Source: Marinifilaceae bacterium (GTDB lineage Bacteria; Bacteroidota; Bacteroidia; Bacteroidales; Marinifilaceae). From it: 64,000 nt of DNA. The position numbers were made by a program, and so were the translations under genes. Positions within the stretch are counted from its first letter, which is position 1. Each line of letters starts with the position of its first letter. Below the pieces are notes generated by a model. It did not search any database. It was given only the letters and a program-made list of their open reading frames with translations, and was not told where the DNA came from. Where the stretch lies: positions 17,652 to 81,651 of the forward strand of contig JAOARN010000076.1 of the NCBI GenBank assembly GCA_025210485.1. The letters are read 5' to 3'. This document shows, one piece after another, positions 7,334 through 18,300 of this stretch.

Positions 7334-9577
7334 TTATCTTTTCTTTCTTCTCATAAGCGTTCTTGCACCTACGATAAGAATCAAAAATGGTACTATACCA
7401 ATATAAAATAGTCTAACAACAGACATTGACTCCTGTTTGTAAGCTATATATGTTTCATTTCCTAAATCCCTACTGTCGTCCAATGGTAGTTCTCCAGAAC
7501 TAAGCCAGAACATCAAATTCTTCACAAAACCATTATTTCTGGGGCTTAATCCTCTTCTCGATGACTTCAGTTCTCCATTACTAATAAAATCAGAATCTCC
7601 CATAACAAATATCCGCTGATCTTTATTATCAATTATTCTATTTAAAGCATAAGCGACTACATTTGACTTTTTATTAACAATCCCATTAAGATCCTGACTC
7701 CAAGTTTTTTCAGAAATTGTCTTCAATAAAGCAACTTTTTTAAATTTACTACTATCAGTAACTGAAATTGACAAAACTCCATCTGTAATAACAAAATCAT
7801 TATATTTTGTCATATATTTAAATTCTTCGTTTACTTTCTTTGCTTCCTCTGGCACTGCAAGAGTTAAAAGACTTTTTTGAAAAACATCATTATTTTGAAA
7901 CAAGCTCTTTTTTTCAAACTTAATTCCTAATGAATTGGTAATAAAATTACAATTTAGAATACTTTGATATTCAGACAGCAAAATTAAATTACCACCCCTA
8001 TCAATATAATCTAATATCTTTTTAATTTCCCATTCCTTAAAAGGATTAACAGGATCGGCAATAATCAAAGCGGCTAAATCGACAGGAATTTCATCCTCTA
8101 ATTTCAGTTTAATATCAGTAATATTGAAACCTAGATTTTCGAAAGAAGATCTATTATATTTATTTTTTATAATGTATTCATAACCACTATCGGCTTTACT
8201 ATAAATTGACCTATTGCTTTTACCAGTTAAAAAAGCAATTTTGGGCATAATCCCCGAAATTCTTTTCATTGCAGCTGCAATTTCCTTTTCACCTGCCTGT
8301 GTTTGAATATCATTATAGGTTCGTACAATCGCTTTTTTACCATTACCTGTATTTTCCAAAACACGGAAAAAAGAGTACGATTCAGATTTTAGCAAGGAAT
8401 CTATTTCATGAATTTCAGCTCTTGAGCTATAACGCTTGAAGTTTGTTCGATTTAAAATTGCAGATTTTCTAGCTGTCTCTTTTAAAACACTGTCATTTTC
8501 GATTTTTGGATTATTATAATAAAAAACATATTCCATTTTAGTAGATGGCTTATGTCTAATATATTTATCAAATGAGTTACGATCTGCAATAATTCGTTCA
8601 GGAAAGAATCCTTTCGATTTACGATCAAGCAAATTAACATAACTAGTTATTTTCAGGTCTCCATCTATATCATCCAATATTTGCCTAAATTCTTTCTTTA
8701 AGGAATTGGATTTCAAACCAGTAAAGTCATAAGTCAATTTTAAGTGAGGCTGATAAGATAATATTCCCAAAGCTATAGCACTAAATGCAACAGCTGCATA
8801 ATATGACACTTTCTTTTTCAAGGAAACTGAATTTCTTTCGAACCACAAAGATAAAATTGAGAATGAAAGGAAGGAGCAAATAATTATGATAAAGTAAAAT
8901 AAATCCTCAGAATACAGGACACCCATTCGCATTCCATCGGTATGGTTTTTCACGGATAACCAATAAGTTAACTCCTTTACAAACAAATTATCTTGACCGA
9001 AGTTAGAAACAAAAGTCAGAAAAGCCAATACCAATATAGATCCTAAAGCAGTCAAAAGTTGGTTTACCAACAAACATGACATAAACAAGCCTATAGCAGA
9101 ATAAGCACATGCCAATAAAAAGAATCCCATTAAGGCACAAAAAATAGCAGAATAATCGAAATTGGGTATTGTAAAACTAGTGAAAACAATTTCAGCTCCA
9201 ATTATTAAGCTCAATAGAAATGAAATAAAAACCATAGAGAGATATTTACCCAATATAATTTCGCTTACCCTAACAGGCGAAGATTGCAGAAGCTTAAAAG
9301 AACCACTTGCCACTTCTCTTCCTATCAAGCCCATGGTTAAAATTGGCATATATAAAAATAAATAGTCTTGCGCATTATTTAATACATTATTTGAAAATAT
9401 AGACCTACTTAAATCCCAAATTCCATAATGCATTTCTTGTCTACCTAAAAACTCATCCAATATATTTGTAAATACAATTCCTGATTGAATGGCAAAGAAC
9501 ATCATAATGATCCATGCTATAGGAGAGTAAAACAAAAGTCTGACCTCTGTCTTACATATTTGATATATCATCTTCAT
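7334..9577 (-). CDS. ABC-2 permease fused to a GldG-type auxiliary domain (copy 2)
   Basis: A 747-residue inner-membrane protein. Residues 1-280 form an ABC-2 permease with about six membrane spans, including the conserved GLIGREVASGSFKLLQSSPV segment after the second span. Residues about 290-700 form an extracytoplasmic GldG/ABC_transp_aux-like region with AALIIADPVNPF and GGNLILLSEYQS. One C-terminal membrane helix is followed by a basic RRKKR tail. In gliding Bacteroidota, GldF (permease) and GldG (auxiliary) are separate; here they are one chain. It is the last gene of an ATPase-permease-permease operon, starting 4 nt after the preceding stop. The exported substrate is unknown, and gliding motility itself is not implied without other gld genes. 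Confidence 0.82.
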   Translation of the reverse strand: MKMIYQICKTEVRLLFYSPIAWIIMMFFAIQSGIVFTNILDEFLGRQEMHYGIWDLSRSIFSNNVLNNAQDYLFLYMPILTMGLIGREVASGSFKLLQSSPVRVSEIILGKYLSMVFISFLLSLIIGAEIVFTSFTIPNFDYSAIFCALMGFFLLACAYSAIGLFMSCLLVNQLLTALGSILVLAFLTFVSNFGQDNLFVKELTYWLSVKNHTDGMRMGVLYSEDLFYFIIIICSFLSFSILSLWFERNSVSLKKKVSYYAAVAFSAIALGILSYQPHLKLTYDFTGLKSNSLKKEFRQILDDIDGDLKITSYVNLLDRKSKGFFPERIIADRNSFDKYIRHKPSTKMEYVFYYNNPKIENDSVLKETARKSAILNRTNFKRYSSRAEIHEIDSLLKSESYSFFRVLENTGNGKKAIVRTYNDIQTQAGEKEIAAAMKRISGIMPKIAFLTGKSNRSIYSKADSGYEYIIKNKYNRSSFENLGFNITDIKLKLEDEIPVDLAALIIADPVNPFKEWEIKKILDYIDRGGNLILLSEYQSILNCNFITNSLGIKFEKKSLFQNNDVFQKSLLTLAVPEEAKKVNEEFKYMTKYNDFVITDGVLSISVTDSSKFKKVALLKTISEKTWSQDLNGIVNKKSNVVAYALNRIIDNKDQRIFVMGDSDFISNGELKSSRRGLSPRNNGFVKNLMFWLSSGELPLDDSRDLGNETYIAYKQESMSVVRLFYIGIVPFLILIVGARTLMRRKKR

Positions 9578-9581
9578 GTTT

Positions 9582-11762
9582 TTATCTTTTCTTGCGTTTT
9601 AACCAAATAAGCAAGCCAATTATTAACATTAGTATAGGTAGGGTTATTATAAATATTATTGTTAACAGACTCAAGTTTTCATATTCAAAATGAATTGTTC
9701 TATCCTTTGATTTTGGTCTTTTGATTTCTAAAGGAATTTTGTCCTCTAATAACCATCTGAGAACAACCTTCGAAATGCGTTCATTAATTGAAATGACATT
9801 ATTCCTTTTACTTTCCAATTCTGCAAATGACAAAAAATCAGCATCGCTTGAAACAAATACTCTTTGCTGATTAGTTTCTCGATCACGTGTGACTGCTGTT
9901 GCGACAATTCTATTATCATTTACTGACAACAAATTATTTTTAAAAAAATGATTACCAGTAAATTCTATAATACTTGCAGGTGAGATAGTCACGATAGAAT
10001 TATTCATATCTATCTGAGGATAATATACAAACTGTTTGCAAATATCTGTAGGTAGAGCTTTAACATAGGTTCCATCTTTACTTAGGTTAGAAGTAAAATC
10101 TGACTCTTTAAAATTCATTTCAACAAGGGCAGCAATCCTATTCATATTTCTGAAACTTCTCTCATCAGACAATAACATCAAATTTCTTCCTCTTTCCACG
10201 TAGGATTTTATAGCCTGATAGGCTTTATCTGATATGGTTTCCGAAACATCAGCCAATATCAATAAATCTGCATCATTTAAGTTCTTTTCACCTTTCCATT
10301 CTATAATTTCACAAGAATTATTGATTAAAGAGGAACGATTATTTGCATTAGCGATTAACTTTGAGATACTCCTATTGCTCGAGCCCCAAATATCTCTAGT
10401 CTTACTTGCCATAATATACACCTTTAAAGCATCTCCTGTTAATACATTAAATGCAGATGTTATTTCTCTTTCGGAAGGTAAAACTTGAATATCAAAATAA
10501 GTATGCAAAAATGCAGATTTCCCGTTTTCAGTTTCCAACAAACGAGTTAAAACGCCTCCTTCTCTCGATAGGTCTACAGATCTCCCAAGCTCTTCCTCAC
10601 TCTTCAAATCATCAAAATCAATATCTAAAGCTTTTGCTACCTGCCGAGCCTTTAGTTTTAAATCAGTGGAATTTAATTGCAACGAACCAGTATTACCATA
10701 ATAATATACATATTCGGTTTTTATATCAGGTTTAAATCTGAGATATTTCTCGTACCGTTCAACATCCTTAAGCATTTCTTTAGGAGCTGCATACCTGACG
10801 CTAAATTGATCTAATATATTAACATAAGTAGTTATTTTAACATCATCATCAAGTTTGGCAAGAATATCTTGACTTTCCTTAGTAAGGGTATTAACTTTCG
10901 TAGCAGTTCCATCATAATAAGCTTTTGCATAAGCCTGAGATACAAAATACCCAATACAAAAAACAAATCCGAATGCAAGCACTGATAAAATTATAGTTTT
11001 CTTCCTACCATATACACCTCTCTCAACATGCAAACGCAAATTGGCTAGAAATAACATTAATCCTGAAATAGTAATAAAGTAGATTAAGTCGGAACTAGAG
11101 ATAATACCCAAAATAAAGTCGGAAGCCTTATCGCTCAATGACAACCAATAGGTGATATCTCTTACTATTGGAATATCAGCACCCAAATCTCCTATAAAAT
11201 TCAAAGCTGTAAAAAGTGCATATGTACACAAACCTGCACCTATTGGATACTTTATCAATGTAGAAATCAACAGACCAATGGCTGAATAAGTGCACATCAA
11301 TAAAAATATTCCTAATAATCCTATAAACAGTACTCCGTAATCAAAATTATCAATAGTTATGATACTGAATATTAACAAAACACCTATACTGGAAATCATA
11401 ATCAATGAGAAGATCACAAGTGACAAGTATTTCGCCAAAATTATAGATCTACTTTTGATTGGCGATGAAAAAAGTAATTTAATAGACCCACTAGTATATT
11501 CCTTACCCATTAAGCCCATAGTTAATAAGGGTAAATACAAATAGACCGTGTTTTGTATAGATGGGAAAAAATTTCCAGAAAAAATATTTTGTGTTATATT
11601 TCCAAGTGGCATATCTAAAGCCACATATCGCATCAATTCCTCATATATATATATGAAAGAAAATGATGCCTGCATAGAAAACACGGCTAAAATTAACCAT
11701 GAAATAGGCTGCCCAAACAAAGCTATCAGCTCAGTTTTTACAATTCTAAATATTACTCTCAT
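9582..11762 (-). CDS. ABC-2 permease fused to a GldG-type auxiliary domain (copy 1)
   Basis: A 726-residue paralogue of the protein encoded just downstream, with the same order: an N-terminal ABC-2 permease with several spans (GLMGKEYTSGSIKLLFSSPI after span 2), a long periplasmic auxiliary domain (DADLLILADVSET, RGRNLMLLSDERS), and a final membrane helix ending in KRKKR. Paired segments such as DDVKITTYVNILD here and GDLKITSYVNLLD in copy 2 show the two arose by duplication. It starts 2 nt after the ATPase stop, so the three genes form one operon. The two permeases probably form a heterodimeric channel served by the single ATPase; this is inference from gene order. Confidence 0.82.
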   Translation of the reverse strand: MRVIFRIVKTELIALFGQPISWLILAVFSMQASFSFIYIYEELMRYVALDMPLGNITQNIFSGNFFPSIQNTVYLYLPLLTMGLMGKEYTSGSIKLLFSSPIKSRSIILAKYLSLVIFSLIMISSIGVLLIFSIITIDNFDYGVLFIGLLGIFLLMCTYSAIGLLISTLIKYPIGAGLCTYALFTALNFIGDLGADIPIVRDITYWLSLSDKASDFILGIISSSDLIYFITISGLMLFLANLRLHVERGVYGRKKTIILSVLAFGFVFCIGYFVSQAYAKAYYDGTATKVNTLTKESQDILAKLDDDVKITTYVNILDQFSVRYAAPKEMLKDVERYEKYLRFKPDIKTEYVYYYGNTGSLQLNSTDLKLKARQVAKALDIDFDDLKSEEELGRSVDLSREGGVLTRLLETENGKSAFLHTYFDIQVLPSEREITSAFNVLTGDALKVYIMASKTRDIWGSSNRSISKLIANANNRSSLINNSCEIIEWKGEKNLNDADLLILADVSETISDKAYQAIKSYVERGRNLMLLSDERSFRNMNRIAALVEMNFKESDFTSNLSKDGTYVKALPTDICKQFVYYPQIDMNNSIVTISPASIIEFTGNHFFKNNLLSVNDNRIVATAVTRDRETNQQRVFVSSDADFLSFAELESKRNNVISINERISKVVLRWLLEDKIPLEIKRPKSKDRTIHFEYENLSLLTIIFIITLPILMLIIGLLIWLKRKKR

Positions 11763-11764
11763 TC

Positions 11765-12682
11765 CTATATCTCCCTATTAGATAATTTTGCAAAAATTGA
11801 TTCCAAAGAATTTCTTTCTACTGAAATTTCCGATAAACTCCATCCTTTGTCCACACTGTGTTTCACAATATTTTGAGAGACATCTGAGCTTCCATCATAA
11901 AATATTTTTAATACATCACTAGACATTTTCTCGATTCGATTAACTCCCCTTATTTGCTCTAATGATGAAAAATTATCAGGAATTATATTAAAAGTAGCAA
12001 TCAATGTTTCAGGTGTAATTTGGTTATTAAAATTCTCTATAGAACCAGCAAAAACTAATTTCCCATGCTCAATCATATGAATATTGCTACAGGTCATTTG
12101 AACCTCAGATAAAACATGTGTGGACATCAACACTGCTTTTTCCTGAGATATTCTTTGTATTAATTTTCGAACTTCCAAAATTTGAATAGGATCCAAACCA
12201 TTAGTTGGCTCATCAAAGACTACAAATCCTGGATCATGAACAATAGCTTGGGCTATACCAACCCTTTGCTGATATCCACCAGATAAGTTTCGAATCAATC
12301 TATTACTAAAATGTGCTATCCCACATGTATCCTTTGCTTCTTCTACTGCTCTGCGAACTTTTTTAGGCTCAACACGACGCAATATTGCCGAATGTGTTAA
12401 ATATTCATCAACTGTTAAATCAACGTGCAGAGGAGCTTGTTGTGGAAGGAATCCAATATGTTGTTTTGCTCTTTCAGGATCCTTTTTTATATTAATATCA
12501 TTTATAAAAACATTTCCTTCAGTTTGATTTAAAACACCACAAATAATATTCATCGTTGTTGATTTTCCAGCTCCATTAGAACCTAGTAAACCTAAAACCC
12601 CATTATTCTTTATTTCAAAATTAATATCTTTAATTGCCCATTGGGATGAATATTTATGGGACAAAGCTTCTACTCTTATCAT
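11765..12682 (-). CDS. ABC transporter ATP-binding protein (GldA-like)
   Basis: A 305-residue cytoplasmic ATPase. The Walker A motif GSNGAGKST is at 34-42, the Q-loop region LPQQAPL near 79-85, the signature LSGGYQQR at 133-140, the Walker B VVFDEP at 154-159 and the switch His in STHVLSEV near 192. The roughly 85-residue C-terminal extension after the ATPase core is typical of ATPases paired with ABC-2 permeases, including GldA. It is the first gene of a tight three-gene operon with two permease-GldG fusions, which it should energise. The start places the first strand (IRVEALSHKY) at the expected position. Confidence 0.9.
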   Translation of the reverse strand: MIRVEALSHKYSSQWAIKDINFEIKNNGVLGLLGSNGAGKSTTMNIICGVLNQTEGNVFINDINIKKDPERAKQHIGFLPQQAPLHVDLTVDEYLTHSAILRRVEPKKVRRAVEEAKDTCGIAHFSNRLIRNLSGGYQQRVGIAQAIVHDPGFVVFDEPTNGLDPIQILEVRKLIQRISQEKAVLMSTHVLSEVQMTCSNIHMIEHGKLVFAGSIENFNNQITPETLIATFNIIPDNFSSLEQIRGVNRIEKMSSDVLKIFYDGSSDVSQNIVKHSVDKGWSLSEISVERNSLESIFAKLSNREI

Positions 12683-12779
12683 CTTGTTATTTTATTATAA
12701 TAGAGGGTGTTCAATATCTATCCTTTTCATAAAATAAAGGATTTTCATCATTGTAATTCACAAATAAGTATGATTTATG

Positions 12780-12823
12780 AGCACTCTCCCCTATAGGAGT
12801 TCACAAACTAAAGGGAGAGTGCT
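12780..12823 (-). terminator. Hairpin after the locus 1 SusCD operon
   Basis: AGCACTCTCCC (12780-12790) pairs with GGGAGAGTGCT (12813-12823) over 11 bp, about 70 nt past the stop of the last gene of the operon. The T-run on the minus strand is poor, so it may be a 3'-end stabiliser rather than a strong terminator. Confidence 0.5.
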
Positions 12824-12891
12824 ATTAATTACAGACTATATATCAGTTTCACACAATCTCTATAAATTTTTCTGTTCTTTTTTCTGCTATA

Positions 12892-13821
12892 CTATTCAAA
12901 ACTAAACTCACCCATAACATGTGGGTCGAATGAATAGTTCTCAATGCAATGATTTCGGAAATAATCATACTTAGCCTTGACCTTTGGAAAACTTAAAAAA
13001 CGTTTCCATTGAGGTGAATCTTTATCGAAAAATCTCATATAATTGTAGTAATTTCTTGCATCTGCACTCATTTTGGTTTTAGTATCACCAAATGATGAAA
13101 CAGAACCCAACACCCCACTTTCTAACATCTGATCGGTAGGTATAAAGGCACCGTTATAATTAGTTTCTTCGGGTACTTTATAAAATTTAAAATTAAATGG
13201 GATGCCCATTGTATAATCAGTAATTGAAAAGAATTTTGGATTAAACAAATCGAATAATTTATTTTTTGAATCAAGCCAATTTAAATAATTATTTTGCTCC
13301 ATATTAATTCTATTGTATTTTTCAATACTAGACAACCCATCTTGTCTGTTACCAAATCCAAAAATCAAACTATTGCTAGTATAAGCAATTTGATATTGGT
13401 CGGATTCCGTACGACTGTTAGTGAAAGCTCCAGCCATATAAATTTTATAAGGCAAAAACTTTATCAAGAATTCATTTGGATACATATCCAAAAATGTAGT
13501 ACTTATCCAATCCCATTGTTTTGATAGATTTTCAGATTCGGTTGGGATAAAATTTTCATATAAATGAACCGTTCCTCCCGCTGAGCCTGCTACCAAATTC
13601 CATTTTATTTCTTCTTCTGTAAAATCATACAAGAAATATGTATTTGTATTGCTAAATATTTCCTCTATTTTTGAATCAAGCTCTTCACCAGCTCTGCCTG
13701 GCCTTAGGCTAACATCCTTTGTTTCATCTGTGGCAGAAGGGCTTAATTCATCCTCTCCATCACATGCATTTAGAAAACCAACTAAGGCAATCAAGCTTAT
13801 TATTTTATATTTTAGTTTCAT
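12892..13821 (-). CDS. SusCD-linked lipoprotein resembling Peptidase_Mx1, zinc motif absent
   Basis: A 309-residue lipoprotein (lipobox FLNAC, so lipid-anchored, probably at the outer membrane). Its plan follows the putative zinc metallopeptidases (Peptidase_Mx1 type) that often end Bacteroidota SusCD operons. It has an early FLYDFTEEEIKWN segment, a middle DMYPNEFLIKFLPYKIYMAG segment and a C-terminal FPKVKAKYDYFRNHCIENY segment. The HExxH helix of that family cannot be found; the corresponding region is N-rich and reads NRINMEQNNYLNWLD. It starts 12 nt after the susD stop and belongs to the same operon. It probably binds substrate or SusCD rather than cleaving. Family placement rests on segment recall, not on a search. 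Confidence 0.6.
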   Translation of the reverse strand: MKLKYKIISLIALVGFLNACDGEDELSPSATDETKDVSLRPGRAGEELDSKIEEIFSNTNTYFLYDFTEEEIKWNLVAGSAGGTVHLYENFIPTESENLSKQWDWISTTFLDMYPNEFLIKFLPYKIYMAGAFTNSRTESDQYQIAYTSNSLIFGFGNRQDGLSSIEKYNRINMEQNNYLNWLDSKNKLFDLFNPKFFSITDYTMGIPFNFKFYKVPEETNYNGAFIPTDQMLESGVLGSVSSFGDTKTKMSADARNYYNYMRFFDKDSPQWKRFLSFPKVKAKYDYFRNHCIENYSFDPHVMGEFSFE

Positions 13822-13833
13822 AAATATTACATA

Positions 13834-15306
13834 TTAATCGTTTAATAATACTCCTTCTCTGGCTGCTCCTTTTCGCGAATCATTCTGAATCAGTAGTGAG
13901 TTATTTGAGAATACACCTTCCGGTATTGGAAGCGTATACATAGAATCATCTTCCTTCAATGTATATTCATACACTTCCTTTCCTCTAGCAAGCTTGTGTT
14001 TATGAGTAATTGAAGGCATTCCATTACGTCTCAAATCAAACCATCGTGGCAGCTCGAAACACAGTTCTCTTCTACGTTCATTCAGTATATCTTTCAATGT
14101 AACAGATGCTACATCCACATTATTTTTTATTCTATGATTTCTTAGGTAATTGTAATCGCCTGTAGCTTTTAAATTTTCAGTCAAATTAAAATATGCTTCT
14201 GCTCTATTAATATATGCTTCACCCAAGCGAATAGCACTACCTAAGTTTGCTCCAGATTCGTGTTTTTTGACAAGTGTAAAATAGTAAGTAGTCGATGCAT
14301 ATGGATTATCCTCATCTTCTCTAATTCGAGTCGAAGTCTCAGAGAAAGAACTTATATATCTACCATCATTATCTTTGTCAAATAATGAAAGTAAATCATC
14401 TGATGGTATAAAATATCCATTGTAATTTAAAATAGAGCTATATTCTGCATTCCCAAACAACCATTCAACCTCTGAATAATTATAATTAAGAGTAGGTTTA
14501 GCTGAGTTCTCTAATGATAAATCACTCAAACCTTGACTATTTTCTATAGCCTTTGTTGCCATTTTTTCGCAATTAGTCCAATCTTCCATAAATAAATATA
14601 CTCGTGAAAGCAGAATACAAGTTGCAGGCAAATTAATTCGATAATCAGCACGATTAATACTATATTTTTCGAAAATAGAGATAGCCAATTCCAAATCGCT
14701 AACTATTAATTTATATACTTGTTCAACTGTTGCTCTTGCTATTCCACCATTTTCGACATCAACAGTAGTTTTCAAAGGTACTGCCAATGCGTTTTTATCC
14801 TTATTATATGGTACACCATACAGGTTTACCAAATTAAAATAATGCAATGCTCTTAAAGCATAAGCTTGAGCTTTAGTTTTTTCTTTGAGTTCTATATCCC
14901 CACTTGCATCGTCTATTAAGTCTATAACGGCATTACATCCTTTTATTTTCAAATAGAAGTAAGTATATGTATTCGAAGATTCAGCTAATCCAGTTGGAAC
15001 ATATTCTTTTCGAGCAGCCATATCTGCTTGCCAAGTATATGATGCTTCAATATTCTTATATGATGTTTGTTCTGCTAAACTTAATATTTCTGTGTTTGCC
15101 GAAACATTATCACTCATAGCAAATAAATATGGATAAAAATTATCATTTCCTCCAAGATAACCGCTACCCCACAATAATTCACTGAGATCTCGTGCTGTTT
15201 TTGGAATCACCTCATCTTGTGATTGTTCCTTTAAAAAATCATCACATCCCGAAAAGGATAGAGATAAAATGAATGCTATTATATAATTATAGATATTATT
15301 CTTCAT
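13834..15306 (-). CDS. SusD/RagB family nutrient-binding lipoprotein (locus 1)
   Basis: A 490-residue outer-membrane lipoprotein (lipobox SFSGC) that caps the SusC channel and binds the nutrient at the cell surface. Family hallmarks are the FLKEQSQDEVIPKT start, the TPR-like helical repeats (AYALRALHYFNLVNLYGVPY, and CILLSRVYLFMEDWTNCE), and the C-terminal EAYINRAEAYF...LNERRRELCFELPRWFDLRRNG block. It lies 11 nt downstream of susC and 12 nt upstream of the peptidase-like lipoprotein gene, so all three form one operon. The ligand cannot be read from the sequence; RagB-like members bind peptides and the context favours that. Confidence 0.93.
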   Translation of the reverse strand: MKNNIYNYIIAFILSLSFSGCDDFLKEQSQDEVIPKTARDLSELLWGSGYLGGNDNFYPYLFAMSDNVSANTEILSLAEQTSYKNIEASYTWQADMAARKEYVPTGLAESSNTYTYFYLKIKGCNAVIDLIDDASGDIELKEKTKAQAYALRALHYFNLVNLYGVPYNKDKNALAVPLKTTVDVENGGIARATVEQVYKLIVSDLELAISIFEKYSINRADYRINLPATCILLSRVYLFMEDWTNCEKMATKAIENSQGLSDLSLENSAKPTLNYNYSEVEWLFGNAEYSSILNYNGYFIPSDDLLSLFDKDNDGRYISSFSETSTRIREDEDNPYASTTYYFTLVKKHESGANLGSAIRLGEAYINRAEAYFNLTENLKATGDYNYLRNHRIKNNVDVASVTLKDILNERRRELCFELPRWFDLRRNGMPSITHKHKLARGKEVYEYTLKEDDSMYTLPIPEGVFSNNSLLIQNDSRKGAAREGVLLND

Positions 15307-15317
15307 GATTGTAAATT

Positions 15318-18300
15318 TTACAATGAAACATTAAGTGTGAATGTGTACATCTTTCTTAAAGGCCAGTTTCCTGTTTCGGGATCAACACCATCCCATTTTT
15401 TGTCAAATGCAATAAAAAATGGATTCGTAACTCCTAATCTAAAGTTTACTCGATTTAATTTTAATCTTTGAGTAATCTCCTTATCTAACTCATAAGCTAA
15501 TGAAATTTGGCCACAACGTATCATATCTGTTTTTGCAATCTGAGCATCGCTAAACTGGTAAATTTTATAAGTATCCCACGAGCTAGTTTCGGATGGCACA
15601 TACATAGTCAGTTTTTGGCTCACACCTGGTACTGAAGGAATATTAGTGGTGTTTTCATCTCCTGGCTTTTTCCACCTATTTATTAATTTTGTTGACACAT
15701 TCGCATCTGGGTATGGAACGCCATATTTCTGTGTATAGTCATAGAGTGCTGGTAGTCGACCTACTCCTCCAAACTGCATTTGGAATTGCATATAAAGACT
15801 CCAATTATCATACTGCAATCGAGTATTGAATCCTCCTGAAAAATCAGGAATTGCACTACCTGACTTCACCAAATAATCAAGAGGTTCGTCAGTAATTTTA
15901 TTTCTTTCTTCACCTATATAATCTTCTCCCTCTAAGTCTTTTCCTAAATCGAAAATAGGTCTTCCATCTTCAGGACTCAAAGCTTTAAATTTGAAAGAAT
16001 ATAATGTTGAGAATTCAGAACCATTTACAACTGCATTTCCAGTCAAATAATCATCTAAAGTATTGGTTCTAATCGCTGAAGACAGTTTATTTTTGACCTT
16101 TCCAAAATTAAGTGATAATTGCCAGTTAAATTTTTTGTTTTTTATAGGTACAAGGTTTACTACAAAATCATAACCTGAATTTTCCATTTCTACGCCCTCA
16201 ACATATGAGTTGGTAACACCATTTTCGTAAGCAACTGTCCGGCTAGAAAGCACATCACTGTTTTTATGATAGTAATCTAAATTAAAATTAAGTCGAGAAT
16301 CAAACATTGCTAACTGAACTCCTATGTTAGTAGTCTTTGTTTTCTCCCAACCCAAATCAGGATTAGACAAACTCTTGATTCCCATTTTAAATTGTTGTGT
16401 GTAATTATCAAATACAGCTCTTGAGGCAATTAAGTATGGAGATACACTTTCAACTGTATTACCCTGAAAACCATATGATGCTGAAATAGTAGCTAAATTC
16501 AACCATTCCAACTCTTTAGCAAATTCTTCGGCTGAAGCATTCCACTTCAAACCTACCGACCAAGTTGGTTGCCATCTTTTATTTTTATCTTGTCCAAATC
16601 GGTTCGAAGCATCGATACGCCCACTTGCGTTAAATATATACTTAGCTTTATATGAATATACACCTAGAAAATAACTGCTGAAATAATTATTTTTACGATT
16701 CATAACTAATTTAGCCAAACGCATTTCATCTAATAGTAAGTTTTCTTCTGCTGTTCCTGATGTATTCCCAAATTTATAGTACTGGATTGGAACCGCAGCG
16801 AAAGTTTCTCCTCTATCAGGCATATATCCATATGTAGTATTCTGATTTCCTTTTCGCTCTGTAGAACTCAATTCTACACCAAGCTGACCCGTAATTCTAT
16901 GCTTAGATTCTATAAAATTGTCATAAATAAAATCATTTCGGAAAGTCCAACTATCTGTATTTATGTCATCGGTACGAAGCACACCACCAAATGGCAATCG
17001 TGAAGAATTTTGCTCAGGTGAATTAGGACTATATTGTCCAAATTCATAACCTCTGATCTGTGTAATATAGTTTGAGTTCTCTGTTGCCCATGACTTCACA
17101 GTATTTGATGCAAAATCATAAGAAAACATCCCTTTATATTTAAACTTTTTCAGGAATGGTACCTGAACATCACCAAATACGCCAAAATTTTTATTTTTTG
17201 TTATTAAACCAGTATTATCAATTTCATTAAATATATTGTAGTCATATTTATCCAATCCAGATATGGCAGTACTTCCTCGACCATATTTTGAATGATAAAC
17301 ATAATTCCCCTCTTTATCTTTTCCTTCTATCACTCGTGAAGTATTATAGGCGTAGTCAAAAGGGTTTACATCATAGGCAAATCCATCGACTTCTCTAATT
17401 GAAGCTTTAAGACCCAGATTTACTTTTATTCCATTCTCCAATGATAAAGTAGAATTACTAGTTGCTGTATATTGAGTCATATCATTACCAATAGCTTCTC
17501 CTTTGGTATCTTCAAAACCAAAAGAAGCTCTAGTACTTATATTTTTTGTTCCTGCAGAAATACTTAAAGAGTGCTTATTACTCAATGAGTTTCTAAACAA
17601 CATATCAAACCAGTCAGTATTAATTGTTTCCAACTTATTATATTCTTTTTGGTATTCCTCAACTGTGATTTGCTTATTATGCAATTTTTGAATAATTCCT
17701 ACAAATCCTAATTCAATCGGTTTACTTGGATACTGCATTCCCGATTGGTAATTTTCGAATGAGAATCGCATCATTTCTTTAGAATTCATTCTATCATACA
17801 TTCTATATGAGGGAGCCATTCCCAGTGACAATTCACCTGTATAATTTATGTTAAGCTGTTCTTTATTCGAACGTTTGGTGTTGATAACTATTACACCATT
17901 AGCTGCAGCGGAACCATAAATAGCAGTTGCTGATGCATCTTTTAGGACTGTAATATTTTCGATATCATTGGGATTCAACCATGAAATTGCATTTGACACC
18001 ATACTTGTCATATCCGAATCATTATTTGTAAAGGACAAGCCTCCTTCTGTATTATATTGGGCACTCGGATTTCTTTGTATTACTCCATCTACAACCCAAA
18101 GAGGCGACTGGCTTCCAAGTAAAGTTGAAGTACCTCGAACTCGAACTTGTGCCGAAGTTCCAACCATTCCCGAACTTCGGCTGACAGTCATTCCTGGAAT
18201 AGTTCCAGCCAACATCTCATCAACATTTGAAACACCTGCTACAATAGCATCTTTCATCTTTACAGTTACTGCTGAACCAACATAATCTTTACGTCTAACA

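Noticed and set aside
10234..10735. Two plus-strand frames opposite the ABC permease fusion
   Set aside because: Antisense shadows within a well-supported gene.
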